The position numbers and the translations under genes were made by a program. From contig DVHQ01000066.1 of the NCBI GenBank assembly GCA_018711955.1, forward strand, positions 1-13,656: a DNA stretch of 13,656 nucleotides. Reading direction: 5' to 3'. The stretch is from Limiplasma merdipullorum (lineage in GTDB: Bacteria > Bacillota > Clostridia > Christensenellales > Aristaeellaceae). This document shows positions 8,099 through 13,656 of this stretch, piece after piece. The stretch's first letter is position 1, and each line of letters opens with the position of its first letter. A model generated the notes under the pieces. The model saw nothing but the letters and a program-made list of their open reading frames with translations, ran no database searches and had not been told where the DNA came from.

Positions 8099-8157
8099 GG
8101 AAAGAAAGGCGGCAACAGAAACCGGGGTCTATGTCCGGCCTCTTGACCCCGCCTTTC
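8099..8157 (-). terminator. Candidate terminator of the arsR-araC operon
   Basis: On the minus strand, GAAAGGCGG (8157-8149) can pair with CCGCCTTTC (8112-8104), followed by TTTCC. The loop is long (about 36 nt) and includes CGGGGTC/GACCCCG (8123-8129 with 8145-8151) as an alternative inner helix that competes for the same bases. Position after the araC-type stop fits, but the long loop and interrupted T tract make this weak. Confidence 0.35.
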
Positions 8158-8185
8158 GGATACCGGCCCCTGTTGCCCCAAGCCC

Positions 8186-9205
8186 CTAGGGCCGGGCCTC
8201 GGAAGCCCTGTCGGAGGAAACGTGCGCTTTCCGATAGGCCGTGGGCAACATCTGCGCAACGTCCTTGAATGCTTCGGAAAACTTTCCTTGCGTACCATAG
8301 CCGACCTGAGATGCGATCTCGGCGATGGGGGCGTCGGTTTCCCTGAGCAGCTTCATGGCCTGACGAATGCGGTATTCCTTCATGTATGTGGCGATTGGCA
8401 GACCATAGACCGCCTTGAACACTTTCTTGAGCGTGGCGGTATTCATCAGATACTGCTTGGAAAGCGCTTCGATGGTAAAGCGCTGGTCAAGATGTTCCGT
8501 CAGCTGCTGATGAACCCGCTTGATCTGCTCCGTCTGCTGGGAACAATACTGGGTGAGGGCGTTCTGCTCCGGCTGAAAATCCAGAAGGAACAAGAGCAGT
8601 TCCTGAATCTTCAATGGCAGATACAGGCTGCGCCTCGCAGGACTTGCAGCATACAGGGGGGCAAAGATCCGCTCCAGATCCGGGCAGGAGGAGAGGATGA
8701 CGGGCTTTCCGCAGCAAAAGACGCTTTGAATCTTCTCCCGTTCCCTTCCCACCTCCTGCAAGATGGCGGATTCATTGTCCGAAAGAGAGGCAAGGCGGAT
8801 GGAAATCGCAATGCCCTCGGCGTAGCCCAGCGGGAACATCATCGCGGAATCCGCACAACAGGCGGCGCTATGCACCGTTAAATCCCCGGCGCCCAAATAA
8901 ACCGCCGTGCCCTCCCGCATATTCCAGCCCACGCGTCCGCTATGGCAGTAGAACAGCTCCAGAATGTCGGGAGAAGCCGCATGATGAAAGGTTGCTTCCA
9001 CAGATAGAAAAGCGGTATAGGATACGTCAATGCCGGGATAGACAGAATAGACCTCCATCCTGCCCTTTCCCTCCGTTTTGGCCAGGACGCGGTCGGTCAC
9101 ATGCGGATGGTCCTGCCCGAAAACCGAACGGTGGATCACTTCCAGCTCTCCCGCCGGGATCTTTTGCAGCTGCTTTTCCAGATAGGCGGGTCTGCCCTGG
9201 TTCAT
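8186..9205 (-). CDS. AraC-family transcriptional regulator
   Basis: A 339-aa DNA-binding regulator. The C-terminal ~100 residues form the AraC double helix-turn-helix: FTIEALSKQYLMNTATLKKVFK at about 240-262 starts the first, and IAEIASQVGYGTQGKFSEAFK with a later PTAYRK marks the second. The N-terminal ~200 residues look like a divergent cupin-type sensor domain (for example LELFYCHSGRVGW) with several Cys and His residues (CC in SAACCAD, CC in VFCCGK); whether they bind metal cannot be told. Its ATG overlaps the stop of the ArsR gene (ATGA, 9202-9205), so the two regulators are made together. The best visible target is the pair of 21-bp direct repeats upstream of the metal ATPase operon; that assignment is inference. 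Confidence 0.92.
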   Translation of the reverse strand: MNQGRPAYLEKQLQKIPAGELEVIHRSVFGQDHPHVTDRVLAKTEGKGRMEVYSVYPGIDVSYTAFLSVEATFHHAASPDILELFYCHSGRVGWNMREGTAVYLGAGDLTVHSAACCADSAMMFPLGYAEGIAISIRLASLSDNESAILQEVGREREKIQSVFCCGKPVILSSCPDLERIFAPLYAASPARRSLYLPLKIQELLLFLLDFQPEQNALTQYCSQQTEQIKRVHQQLTEHLDQRFTIEALSKQYLMNTATLKKVFKAVYGLPIATYMKEYRIRQAMKLLRETDAPIAEIASQVGYGTQGKFSEAFKDVAQMLPTAYRKAHVSSDRASEARP

Positions 9206-9588
9206 TCCTGCCCACCCCCCTGCGCTTTTTCAGAGGGGCAGGTCACTTCCACCATATACTCGATCATCTTGTGAAGCGACTGGGCCTGCGGGGTTGACGA
9301 TGCGGTATAGTAAACCTCCTTGCCTTCCCGCCGGTTCACGATCAGCCCGGCGGCTTTGAGCTGCCTGAGGTGATGGGAGACGGCCGGGCTGCTCATATGC
9401 ACCATGGCAGAGAGATTGATGACGCACTCCTCACAATGGCACAGCAGCCAAAAGATGCGGATGCGGCTTCCATCGCTCAGTTGCTTGAACACATCCGCCA
9501 CCGTCTGGAAGTTTTCCGTGCTGGGCATATGCTCCAGCTCTTGTTCCATCGTCTGGCCATGGTCATGCGGTAAAGAGATGCCTTCCAT
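9202..9588 (-). CDS. ArsR/SmtB-family metal-responsive repressor
   Basis: Winged-helix repressor of 128 aa, expected to leave DNA on binding metal. The core (about residues 28-110) holds FKQLSDGSRIRIFWLL, then the DNA-recognition helix region SSPAVSHHLRQLKAAGL, then a wing with REGKEVYY. A Cys-rich motif, C50-x-C52-x2-C55, sits where CadC/ArsR proteins carry their ELCVCDL metal site, and the N-terminus has H8 and H10, so thiol ligation of Cd, Zn, Pb or As is plausible. The ATG at 9588 is chosen because AGGAGG lies eight bases ahead on the minus strand; an upstream ATG at 9741 adds 51 residues unlike the family and spans the promoter. Homologues of this type commonly neighbour P-type metal ATPases (family knowledge), which fits the ATPase operon 2.2 kb away. 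Confidence 0.93.
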   Translation of the reverse strand: MEGISLPHDHGQTMEQELEHMPSTENFQTVADVFKQLSDGSRIRIFWLLCHCEECVINLSAMVHMSSPAVSHHLRQLKAAGLIVNRREGKEVYYTASSTPQAQSLHKMIEYMVEVTCPSEKAQGGGQE

Positions 9589-9613
9589 AAGGGGTCCCTC
9601 CTGTTCTGAGCCT

Positions 9614-9642
9614 ATCATACCACGGAACGGAAGGAATGAAAA
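9614..9642 (-). promoter_or_regulatory. Promoter of the arsR-araC operon
   Basis: On the minus strand TTTTCA (9642-9637) and TATGAT (9619-9614) are 17 bases apart, with TGG directly before the -10, giving an extended -10 element. Transcription would start near 9607, about 19 bases before the arsR ATG. No copy of the 30-bp palindrome or the 21-bp repeats of the ATPase promoter is visible here. Confidence 0.65.
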
Positions 9643-9900
9643 CCGGCTTGGCTCCCTGTGAGGCCGCGCGGAGAGCAAAGCCGCCCTGGAACCGGCACAT
9701 CCGGCAGGGCGCCCGAAATGCCGCAAGGGGGAACCATTCACCAGACGTTCCGGAAGTCCGGCTTATCCTGCCATCTGCAACAGGCCATGGCTGCGGAGAG
9801 GAAAAACCGGCACAGGCTTTCCCGGGGAGCGGCAGCCCCTTGCGCAGCGCCAGCCAATCCTGGCTTCATCCGGCCATGCCCATGTTGCAGGGGCTTCCTT
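9643..9900. other. Non-coding gap between arsR promoter and hxlR end
   Basis: No convincing gene is seen. Open frames on the plus strand here have no family resemblance or ribosome binding site. A small hairpin (AGCCA/TGGCT around 9852-9865) and a wide pairing of AGCCCCT with AGGGGCT (about 9835-9897) are present, but no T tract follows, so no clear terminator for the hxlR-type gene can be named. Confidence 0.5.
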
Positions 9901-10266
9901 TCAGGAAATGTACTTCATCCCCCACTGGCAAATGGCATAAAAGACCGGAAGCAGATCCCGGCCCTTTGGGGTCAGGGTGTATTCCACGCGGGGCGGAATC
10001 TCGCTGTATGGCTCCCGATGTACAAGGCCGTCGGTCTCCAGCTCCTTCAGCGCGTTGGTGAGCATCGCGTTGGTGATGGGCGTAAGCGCCTTCTTCAGTT
10101 CGCCAAACCGCATCGGTGACCGGATGCACAGCTCGTAGAGGATCTGGAGCTTCCATTTTCCCTGGAGCATCTGAACCACCGGCGTGACGGGACAGTTTCC
10201 CTTCGCCGTCAGGATGATGCCGCCTGCCTTTTCCTGAAATTCTTCGTACGTCATGGCCTCGTCCAC
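9901..10266 (-). CDS. HxlR-family (MarR-like winged helix) regulator
   Basis: A 121-aa DNA-binding protein. The family is recognised from NCPVTPVVQMLQGKWKLQIL (residues 24-43), RFGELKKAL.PIT, and RVEYTLTPKG. HxlR/YodB-type proteins often sense electrophiles or oxidants through the conserved Cys near the N-terminus, here C25. The start is taken as the GTG at 10266, eight bases after AGGAGAGG (10282-10275 on the minus strand). An ATG four codons in (10254) has weaker signals, and an ATG at 10326 lies in the operator region. The gene is divergent from the radical SAM gene and has repeated operator-like elements in its 5' region, so autoregulation and control of the neighbour are likely. Confidence 0.92.
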   Translation of the reverse strand: MDEAMTYEEFQEKAGGIILTAKGNCPVTPVVQMLQGKWKLQILYELCIRSPMRFGELKKALTPITNAMLTNALKELETDGLVHREPYSEIPPRVEYTLTPKGRDLLPVFYAICQWGMKYIS

Positions 10267-10295
10267 TGCAACCGCCTCTCCTGCGCCGGTATGCC

Positions 10296-10351
10296 TTTTG
10301 ATACCAGGTATCAAAGTTTTGCGCACTTGTAATCGTTTTGATTCTTGGTAT
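10296..10351. repeat. Repeated HxlR operator-like elements
   Basis: A perfect 9-1-9 inverted repeat, TTTGATACC-A-GGTATCAAA, lies at 10297-10315. A second, degenerate copy starts exactly 40 bp on: TTTTGATACCAGGTAT (10296-10311) against TTTTGATTCTTGGTAT (10336-10351), 13 of 16 identical. The 40-bp spacing puts both on nearly the same helix face. They lie across the hxlR start region and the plus-strand -10 element, as expected for repressor sites of the adjacent HxlR protein. Confidence 0.7.
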
Positions 10352-10354
10352 ACT
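10327..10354 (+). promoter_or_regulatory. Candidate divergent promoter toward the radical SAM gene
   Basis: TTGTAA (10327-10332) and TATACT (10349-10354) are spaced by 16 bases, with TGG before the -10 (extended -10). The second operator-like copy covers the spacer and -10, so HxlR binding would block it. It implies a leader of about 320 nt before the radical SAM start. Confidence 0.55.
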
Positions 10355-10355
10355 T

Positions 10356-10384
10356 ACTATATGAATGCTGCATCCGCGTGTCAG
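10356..10384 (-). promoter_or_regulatory. Promoter of the hxlR-type gene
   Basis: On the minus strand CTGACA (10384-10379) and TATAGT (10361-10356) are 17 bases apart, each one mismatch from consensus. Transcription would start near 10349, inside the second operator-like copy, leaving a leader of about 83 nt that contains the perfect inverted repeat. Confidence 0.72.
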
Positions 10385-10681
10385 GCCCAAATGCGCGGGA
10401 ATGGGTGGGTTCCGCTGCGGGTACCCATTCGTGGCGGACGCTGCCACGGGACCTTTGCGCCATGCTGAACGGCGGGGGCAGGCGGACCGGCTTGGAATGA
10501 AAAGGACGTGATCGGAGCCGAAACCGGGCGCGGAATACGAAAGGCCGTATCCAAACCGCAGGGAATCCGGCCGGCCGGGCCTACGCCCTGCTATCCTGGT
10601 TTTTATGCAGGGAAGAGCCGCTCCCGATCACGGGAGACGTCCGGAAGAGATACCGGCTTGTTGCCGGGTATAGGAGGAGCA
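10361..10681 (+). other. Long hairpin-rich leader before the radical SAM gene
   Basis: No gene is convincing in this stretch. Several hairpins can form: GAATGGGT with ACCCATTC (10399-10430), CCCTGC with GCAGGG (10587-10613), CTCCCG-ATCA-CGGGAG (10621-10636), and CCGGC-TTGTT-GCCGG (10653-10667), the last directly before the ribosome binding site at 10672. I do not recognise a known riboswitch class. A GTG at 10508 would extend the radical SAM frame, but that extension has no family likeness. Confidence 0.45.
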
Positions 10682-10687
10682 ATGCAA

Positions 10688-11608
10688 ATGGCAGAAATCG
10701 CCGAAAACAGCCTCCGGATTCAGGAGGTAGAGACGCACAATATCATGACCAAATCCAGCCTGCCTGTAGGCGGCTACTCCGTCAATCCCTATGTGGGTTG
10801 TACGCATGGCTGCCGGTATTGCTACGCCTCCTTCATGAAGCGCTTCACCGGCCACAGGGAGCCGTGGGGCACGTTTCTGGATGTCAAGCACTGGCCGCCG
10901 ATCCGCAACGCAAAGAAGTATGCGGGGCAGCGTGTGGTCATCGGCTCGGTGACCGATGGCTATCTGCCCCAGGAAGCGCAGTTTTGCAACACCCGAAAGC
11001 TCCTGGAGCAGCTCCTGGGCAGCGGGGCGGAAATCCTGATCTGCACCAAGTCAGACCTTGTGCTCCGCGACCTTGACCTGCTCAGCCAGATGGAAAGGGT
11101 GACGGTCTCCTGGTCCATCAATACCCTGGACGAGGGCTTCCGGGCGGATATGGACAAGGCGGTCAGCATCGAGCGCAGAATTGCCGCCATGAAACAGGTC
11201 TATGATGCGGGAATTCGCACCGTCTGCTTCATTTCCCCCCTTTTTCCCGGTATCACGGATTTTGAGGCGATCTTTCAGCGGGTAAAGGATCAGTGCGATC
11301 TGGTATGGCTGGAAAATCTGAACCTGCGGGGCGGTTTCAAGCAGAACATTCTGGACTATATCGCAGAAAAATATCCCCATCTGCTTCCCCTGTATCATGC
11401 CATTTACAACAGAGGGGACCGGAGCTATTTCCGCGGCCTGGAAGCCCAGGCAAAACGGCTGGCCGGGGAAAACAACTGTCCCTTTGTGGATAACGAACTG
11501 CCCTATGGACGGGCGGAGCCGGGCCACCCCGTTCTTGTGGATTATTTCTACCACGAGGAGATTCGAGGCTCGGAAAACAGCGGACAAAGAAAGCAGGCAG
11601 CTGAATAA
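10688..11608 (+). CDS. SPL-like radical SAM protein (COG1533 type)
   Basis: A 306-aa radical SAM enzyme of the spore photoproduct lyase-like superfamily. The cluster motif is C-x3-C-x2-C (C38, C42, C45, in CTHGCRYCYASF). It is followed by family stretches such as VVIGSVTDGYLPQEA, ICTKSDLVLRD, VSWSINTLDE and WLENLNLRGGF. From memory it closely resembles proteins that NCBI names 'radical SAM mobile pair protein B'; no partner radical SAM gene is next to it here. The biochemical reaction is unknown to me. The start at 10688 has GGAGGAG (10673-10679) eight bases ahead; the ATG at 10682 is an alternative. It is transcribed away from the HxlR gene and closed by a terminator. Confidence 0.9.
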   Translation: MAEIAENSLRIQEVETHNIMTKSSLPVGGYSVNPYVGCTHGCRYCYASFMKRFTGHREPWGTFLDVKHWPPIRNAKKYAGQRVVIGSVTDGYLPQEAQFCNTRKLLEQLLGSGAEILICTKSDLVLRDLDLLSQMERVTVSWSINTLDEGFRADMDKAVSIERRIAAMKQVYDAGIRTVCFISPLFPGITDFEAIFQRVKDQCDLVWLENLNLRGGFKQNILDYIAEKYPHLLPLYHAIYNRGDRSYFRGLEAQAKRLAGENNCPFVDNELPYGRAEPGHPVLVDYFYHEEIRGSENSGQRKQAAE

Positions 11609-11610
11609 TG

Positions 11611-11642
11611 AAAGGCCGGAGCCATGGCGGTTCCGGCCTTTT
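11611..11642 (+). terminator. Rho-independent terminator after the radical SAM gene
   Basis: AAAGGCCGGA (11611-11620) pairs with TCCGGCCTTT (11632-11641). The stem extends inward by a G-T wobble and two C-G pairs to a 5-base loop, and ends in TTTT. It starts two bases after the stop codon and insulates the metal operon promoter downstream. Confidence 0.88.
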
Positions 11643-11701
11643 GCCCGGACCGGCTGCGGGGGAGAAAACGCGCCGGTTTGCTTGGGGCCGGTTCCTTTGC
11701 T

Positions 11702-11743
11702 TTTTACCCAAATGGAAGCAACTTTTGCCCAAATGGGAGAATG
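11702..11743 (+). repeat. Two abutting 21-bp direct repeats upstream of the metal ATPase promoter
   Basis: Units at 11702-11722 and 11723-11743 share TTTTRCCCAAATGGRAG and match at 16 of 21 positions. They centre near -80 and -59 from the expected start and end 13 bp before the -35. A 21-bp period (two helical turns) of direct repeats is the classic layout of AraC-family sites, so the AraC-type protein encoded at 8186-9205 is a natural candidate. Each unit also contains a small CCCA-AA-TGG inverted pair, so a dimeric binder of another family cannot be excluded. Confidence 0.7.
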
Positions 11744-11756
11744 TTGCCGGCAGCCA

Positions 11757-11785
11757 TTGACGGCCGGGAGGTTTTTGCGTATGAT
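11757..11785 (+). promoter_or_regulatory. Promoter of the HMA-protein/metal ATPase operon
   Basis: TTGACG (11757-11762) and TATGAT (11780-11785) are exactly 17 bases apart, both one mismatch from consensus. Expected start is near 11792, inside the palindrome that follows. Such a strong core promoter fits tight repression in the absence of inducer. Confidence 0.87.
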
Positions 11786-11788
11786 GGC

Positions 11789-11818
11789 ATTACGATTAAA
11801 CAATTGTTTAATCGTAAT
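11789..11818. promoter_or_regulatory. Perfect 30-bp palindromic operator (ArsR/SmtB-type)
   Basis: ATTACGATTAAACAA (11789-11803) is followed directly by its exact reverse complement (11804-11818). It begins three bases after the -10 and covers the expected transcription start. AT-rich palindromes with AAACAATTGTTT-like centres at the start site are typical ArsR/SmtB operators controlling P-type metal ATPases. The ArsR-type protein encoded at 9202-9588 is the likely binder; no other metal sensor is in the window. Confidence 0.8.
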
Positions 11819-11849
11819 ATTGAAAACCAGTCAGAGAGGAGCCCTGGGG

Positions 11850-12068
11850 ATGAAAAAGACGTATAAAATCGAAGTGGATTGCGCCAACTGCGCCAACCTG
11901 ATGGAAGACGCCGCCCGCAAGAGTTCCGGCGTTCGTACGGCCACCGTCAACTTTATGACCCAAAAAATGATTGTCGAATTTGACGAGGGCATGGAACCTG
12001 CAAGCGTCATGCAGAATGTCGTCAAGGCCTGCAAAAAGGTGGAGCCCGACTGCGAGATCTTTCTGTAA
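11850..12068 (+). CDS. Small HMA-domain metal-binding protein (metallochaperone-like)
   Basis: A 72-aa protein consisting of one heavy-metal-associated domain (beta-alpha-beta-beta-alpha-beta fold). The metal site is DCANC (C11 and C14), with Asp directly before the first Cys. In ZntA-type domains this Asp favours divalent Zn/Cd/Pb over Cu(I) (family knowledge). The usual GM before the motif is absent (EVDCANC). The ATG at 11850 has AGGAG at 11837-11841 eight bases ahead. It is the first gene after the regulated promoter, and the ATPase starts 81 bases after its stop. As that ATPase has no N-terminal HMA domain, this protein probably supplies the metal-binding module in trans. Confidence 0.9.
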   Translation: MKKTYKIEVDCANCANLMEDAARKSSGVRTATVNFMTQKMIVEFDEGMEPASVMQNVVKACKKVEPDCEIFL

Positions 12069-12090
12069 GGCTGCAGGCTCACGGGGGAAT

Positions 12091-12130
12091 GCGCTCTTCA
12101 TGCGGCCGTCCGCAGGGCGCTTCTTCTTCA
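12091..12130 (+). terminator. Candidate attenuator hairpin between HMA gene and ATPase gene
   Basis: The 81-base gap contains GCGC (12091-12094) with GCGC (12117-12120) around TGCGG-CCGT-CCGCA (12101-12114), followed by TTCTTCTTC. This resembles a weak terminator or processing site that could leave more HMA-protein message than ATPase message. The stem is interrupted and the U tract broken, so this is tentative. Confidence 0.4.
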
Positions 12131-12149
12131 GATGGAAAGGATCATCAAT

Positions 12150-13656
12150 ATGCAGGAATACATTGTCAATGCGCTGCTGATCGTGGTTGCGCTTCTCGCT
12201 TTGGTGCTTCAGATCATCGGGAGGCGTCCCTCCGCTGCGATGACCCGCAAGCAGAAGGTGATGCTGTGGCGCATTCTGGCAGCCACCGTGCTGCTGCTGG
12301 CGCTGCAGACGCTGGGCCCTGCCGCCTTTGAGCCGCTGGGTGCGGCAGGCCGCTGGATTCGTCTGGCCCTCTTCCTGGCGGATTACCTGATTATCGGTTA
12401 TGACATTCTGCGCAAGGCCTGCAAAGGCATTCGCAACGGTCGGGTTTTTGACGAAAACTTCCTGATGGCCGTGGCCACACTGGGCGCTCTGGTTCTGGCC
12501 GTGTATGAGAACGGAGAGTACCTGGAGGCCATTGCGGTCATGCTGTTCTATCAGGTGGGCGAATGGTTCCAGTCCTATGCCGTGGGCAAGAGCCGCCGGA
12601 ACATCAGCGAGCTGATGGATATCCGTCCGGACTATGCCAACATCGAGCGGGACGGCCAGCTGGAGCAGGTGGACCCGGATGAGGTCAGCATTGGCACGGT
12701 GATCGTGGTGCAACCCGGCGAAAAGGTGCCCATCGACGGCACGGTGGTGGAGGGATGCTCCACCCTGAACACCTCGGCCCTTACCGGCGAAAGCCTGCCC
12801 CGTGAGGTCAGGCCGGGGGAGGAGATCATCAGCGGCTGCATCAACATGACCGGCCTGCTGCGCATCAAGACTACCAAGGAGTTTGGCGAAAGCACCGTCT
12901 CCAAAATCCTGGACCTGGTGGAAAACGCCTCCTCGCGCAAATCAAAATCCGAAGACTTTATCTCCCGGTTTGCCAGGATCTATACTCCGGCGGTCTGCTA
13001 TGCCGCCCTGGCCCTGGCGGTCGTTCCGCCGCTTGTGAGGATGTTTGCGCTGGGAATGGAGGCCGGATGGGAAACCTGGATCTACCGCGCCCTGACGTTC
13101 CTGGTGGCCAGCTGCCCGTGCGCTCTGGTGATCTCCATTCCGCTGTCCTTCTTCGCCGGCATCGGCGGCGCCAGCAAGGCCGGCATTCTGGTCAAGGGCT
13201 CCAATTACCTGGAAATCCTGTCCCAGACCAGAACGGTTGTCTTTGACAAGACCGGCACCCTGACGCAGGGCGTGTTTGAGGTCAACGGCATCCATCACAA
13301 CGAGATGGACGATGCCAGGCTGGTGGAGTACGCCGCCCTGGCCGAGAGCGCTTCCTCCCATCCCATCAGCAAGAGCCTGAGGAAAGCCTACGGCAGGGAA
13401 ATCGACCGCAGCCGGATTACCGACGTTCAGGAGATCAGCGGCAATGGCGTCATCGCCAAGGTAGACGGCATGAAGGTGGCCGCGGGAAACGACAAGCTCA
13501 TGGAACGGCTGGGGGTGGAGCATATCCCCTGCCACAGCGCGGGCACCATCATCCACATGGCCATCAATGGCGCTTATGCCGGCCACATCCTCATCTCCGA
13601 CCGGGTGAAGCCCCATTCCGCAGAGGCGATTCGGGCCCTGAAGGCGATGGGGGTGC
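12150..13656 (+). CDS. P1B-type heavy-metal translocating ATPase (Zn/Cd/Pb class), 3' partial
   Basis: Metal-efflux ATPase of the CadA/ZntA group; the first 502 residues are in the window and the frame stays open to the edge. It begins directly with membrane helices, with no N-terminal metal-binding domain. Diagnostic motifs in order are: actuator-domain TGES (212-215); metal-binding CPC in a membrane helix (C322-P323-C324, SCPCALVISIP); phosphorylation site DKTGT (D366); and SSHP with H404-P405 in the nucleotide-binding domain. The later ATP-binding GDGxND region is beyond the edge. SCPCALVISIP followed by ASKAGILVKG is typical of Zn/Cd/Pb ATPases rather than Cu ATPases. The ATG at 12150 is preferred, with a GGAAAGGA run eight bases ahead; an ATG at 12132 lacks such a site. 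The gene is in one operon with the HMA protein behind a repressible promoter. Confidence 0.93.
   Translation, partial: MQEYIVNALLIVVALLALVLQIIGRRPSAAMTRKQKVMLWRILAATVLLLALQTLGPAAFEPLGAAGRWIRLALFLADYLIIGYDILRKACKGIRNGRVFDENFLMAVATLGALVLAVYENGEYLEAIAVMLFYQVGEWFQSYAVGKSRRNISELMDIRPDYANIERDGQLEQVDPDEVSIGTVIVVQPGEKVPIDGTVVEGCSTLNTSALTGESLPREVRPGEEIISGCINMTGLLRIKTTKEFGESTVSKILDLVENASSRKSKSEDFISRFARIYTPAVCYAALALAVVPPLVRMFALGMEAGWETWIYRALTFLVASCPCALVISIPLSFFAGIGGASKAGILVKGSNYLEILSQTRTVVFDKTGTLTQGVFEVNGIHHNEMDDARLVEYAALAESASSHPISKSLRKAYGREIDRSRITDVQEISGNGVIAKVDGMKVAAGNDKLMERLGVEHIPCHSAGTIIHMAINGAYAGHILISDRVKPHSAEAIRALKAMGV

Noticed and set aside
9589..9741. ArsR start at 9741
   Set aside because: The extra 51 codons cover the promoter and ribosome binding site; the ATG at 9588 fits both spacing and family length.
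9636..10119. Two overlapping plus-strand frames of 141 and 153 codons
   Set aside because: They run antisense into the HxlR gene, have no ribosome binding site worth naming and no family likeness.
10508..10687. Upstream GTG start adding 60 residues to the radical SAM protein
   Set aside because: The extension is Gly/Arg/Pro-rich and unlike the family, and a strong AGGAGGAG sits just before the ATG at 10688.
11808..12713. A 301-codon minus-strand frame opposite the HMA and ATPase genes
   Set aside because: It is antisense to two well-supported genes and would have to be read through the palindromic operator.

Overview
The window looks like chromosomal DNA from a GC-rich member of the Bacillota, most likely class Clostridia. 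The signs are strong AGGAGG-type ribosome binding sites, sigma-A style promoters (TTGACA-N17-TATGAT), Rho-independent hairpins, and protein families typical of gut Clostridia: an RbsA/BMP-type ABC transporter, Xpt, an ArsR repressor with a CHCEEC motif, and an SPL-like radical SAM protein. No phage, IS element, CRISPR array, rRNA or tRNA gene is visible.

Region 1 (2-4348, + strand) is the 3' part of an ABC transporter operon: a double-NBD ATPase whose N-terminus lies outside the window, then two membrane permeases. The genes overlap by 4 and 8 bp, and the operon closes with a strong terminator. The substrate-binding protein is not in the window. Region 2 (4378-7252, +) has its own near-consensus promoter, with a LacI-type operator at the expected transcription start. 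It encodes a LacI-family regulator and a cytoplasmic GH13 neopullulanase/cyclomaltodextrinase-like enzyme, so it is probably an autoregulated maltodextrin-use unit. Region 3 (7238-8039, +) is xpt, with a candidate promoter inside the end of the glycosidase gene and a terminator shared with the convergent genes that follow.

Region 4 (8186-9642, - strand) is a two-regulator operon: an ArsR/SmtB metal sensor translationally coupled (ATGA) to an AraC-family protein. Region 5 (9901-11642) is an HxlR-family regulator (-) divergent from an SPL-like radical SAM protein (+). The intergenic region carries repeated GATACC/GGTAT operator-like elements and a long, hairpin-rich leader before the radical SAM gene.

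Region 6 (11702-13656, +) is a metal-efflux operon: a free-standing 72-aa HMA metal-binding protein, then a P1B-type (CPC) ATPase with no N-terminal HMA domain that runs off the window. Its control region is the most striking element here. Two abutting 21-bp direct repeats lie upstream of TTGACG-N17-TATGAT, and a perfect 30-bp palindrome covers the expected start of transcription. The simplest model is that the ArsR protein represses at the palindrome and the AraC protein acts at the 21-bp repeats, giving a two-input switch for metal efflux. The link to those two regulators is inference; the DNA elements themselves are directly visible.
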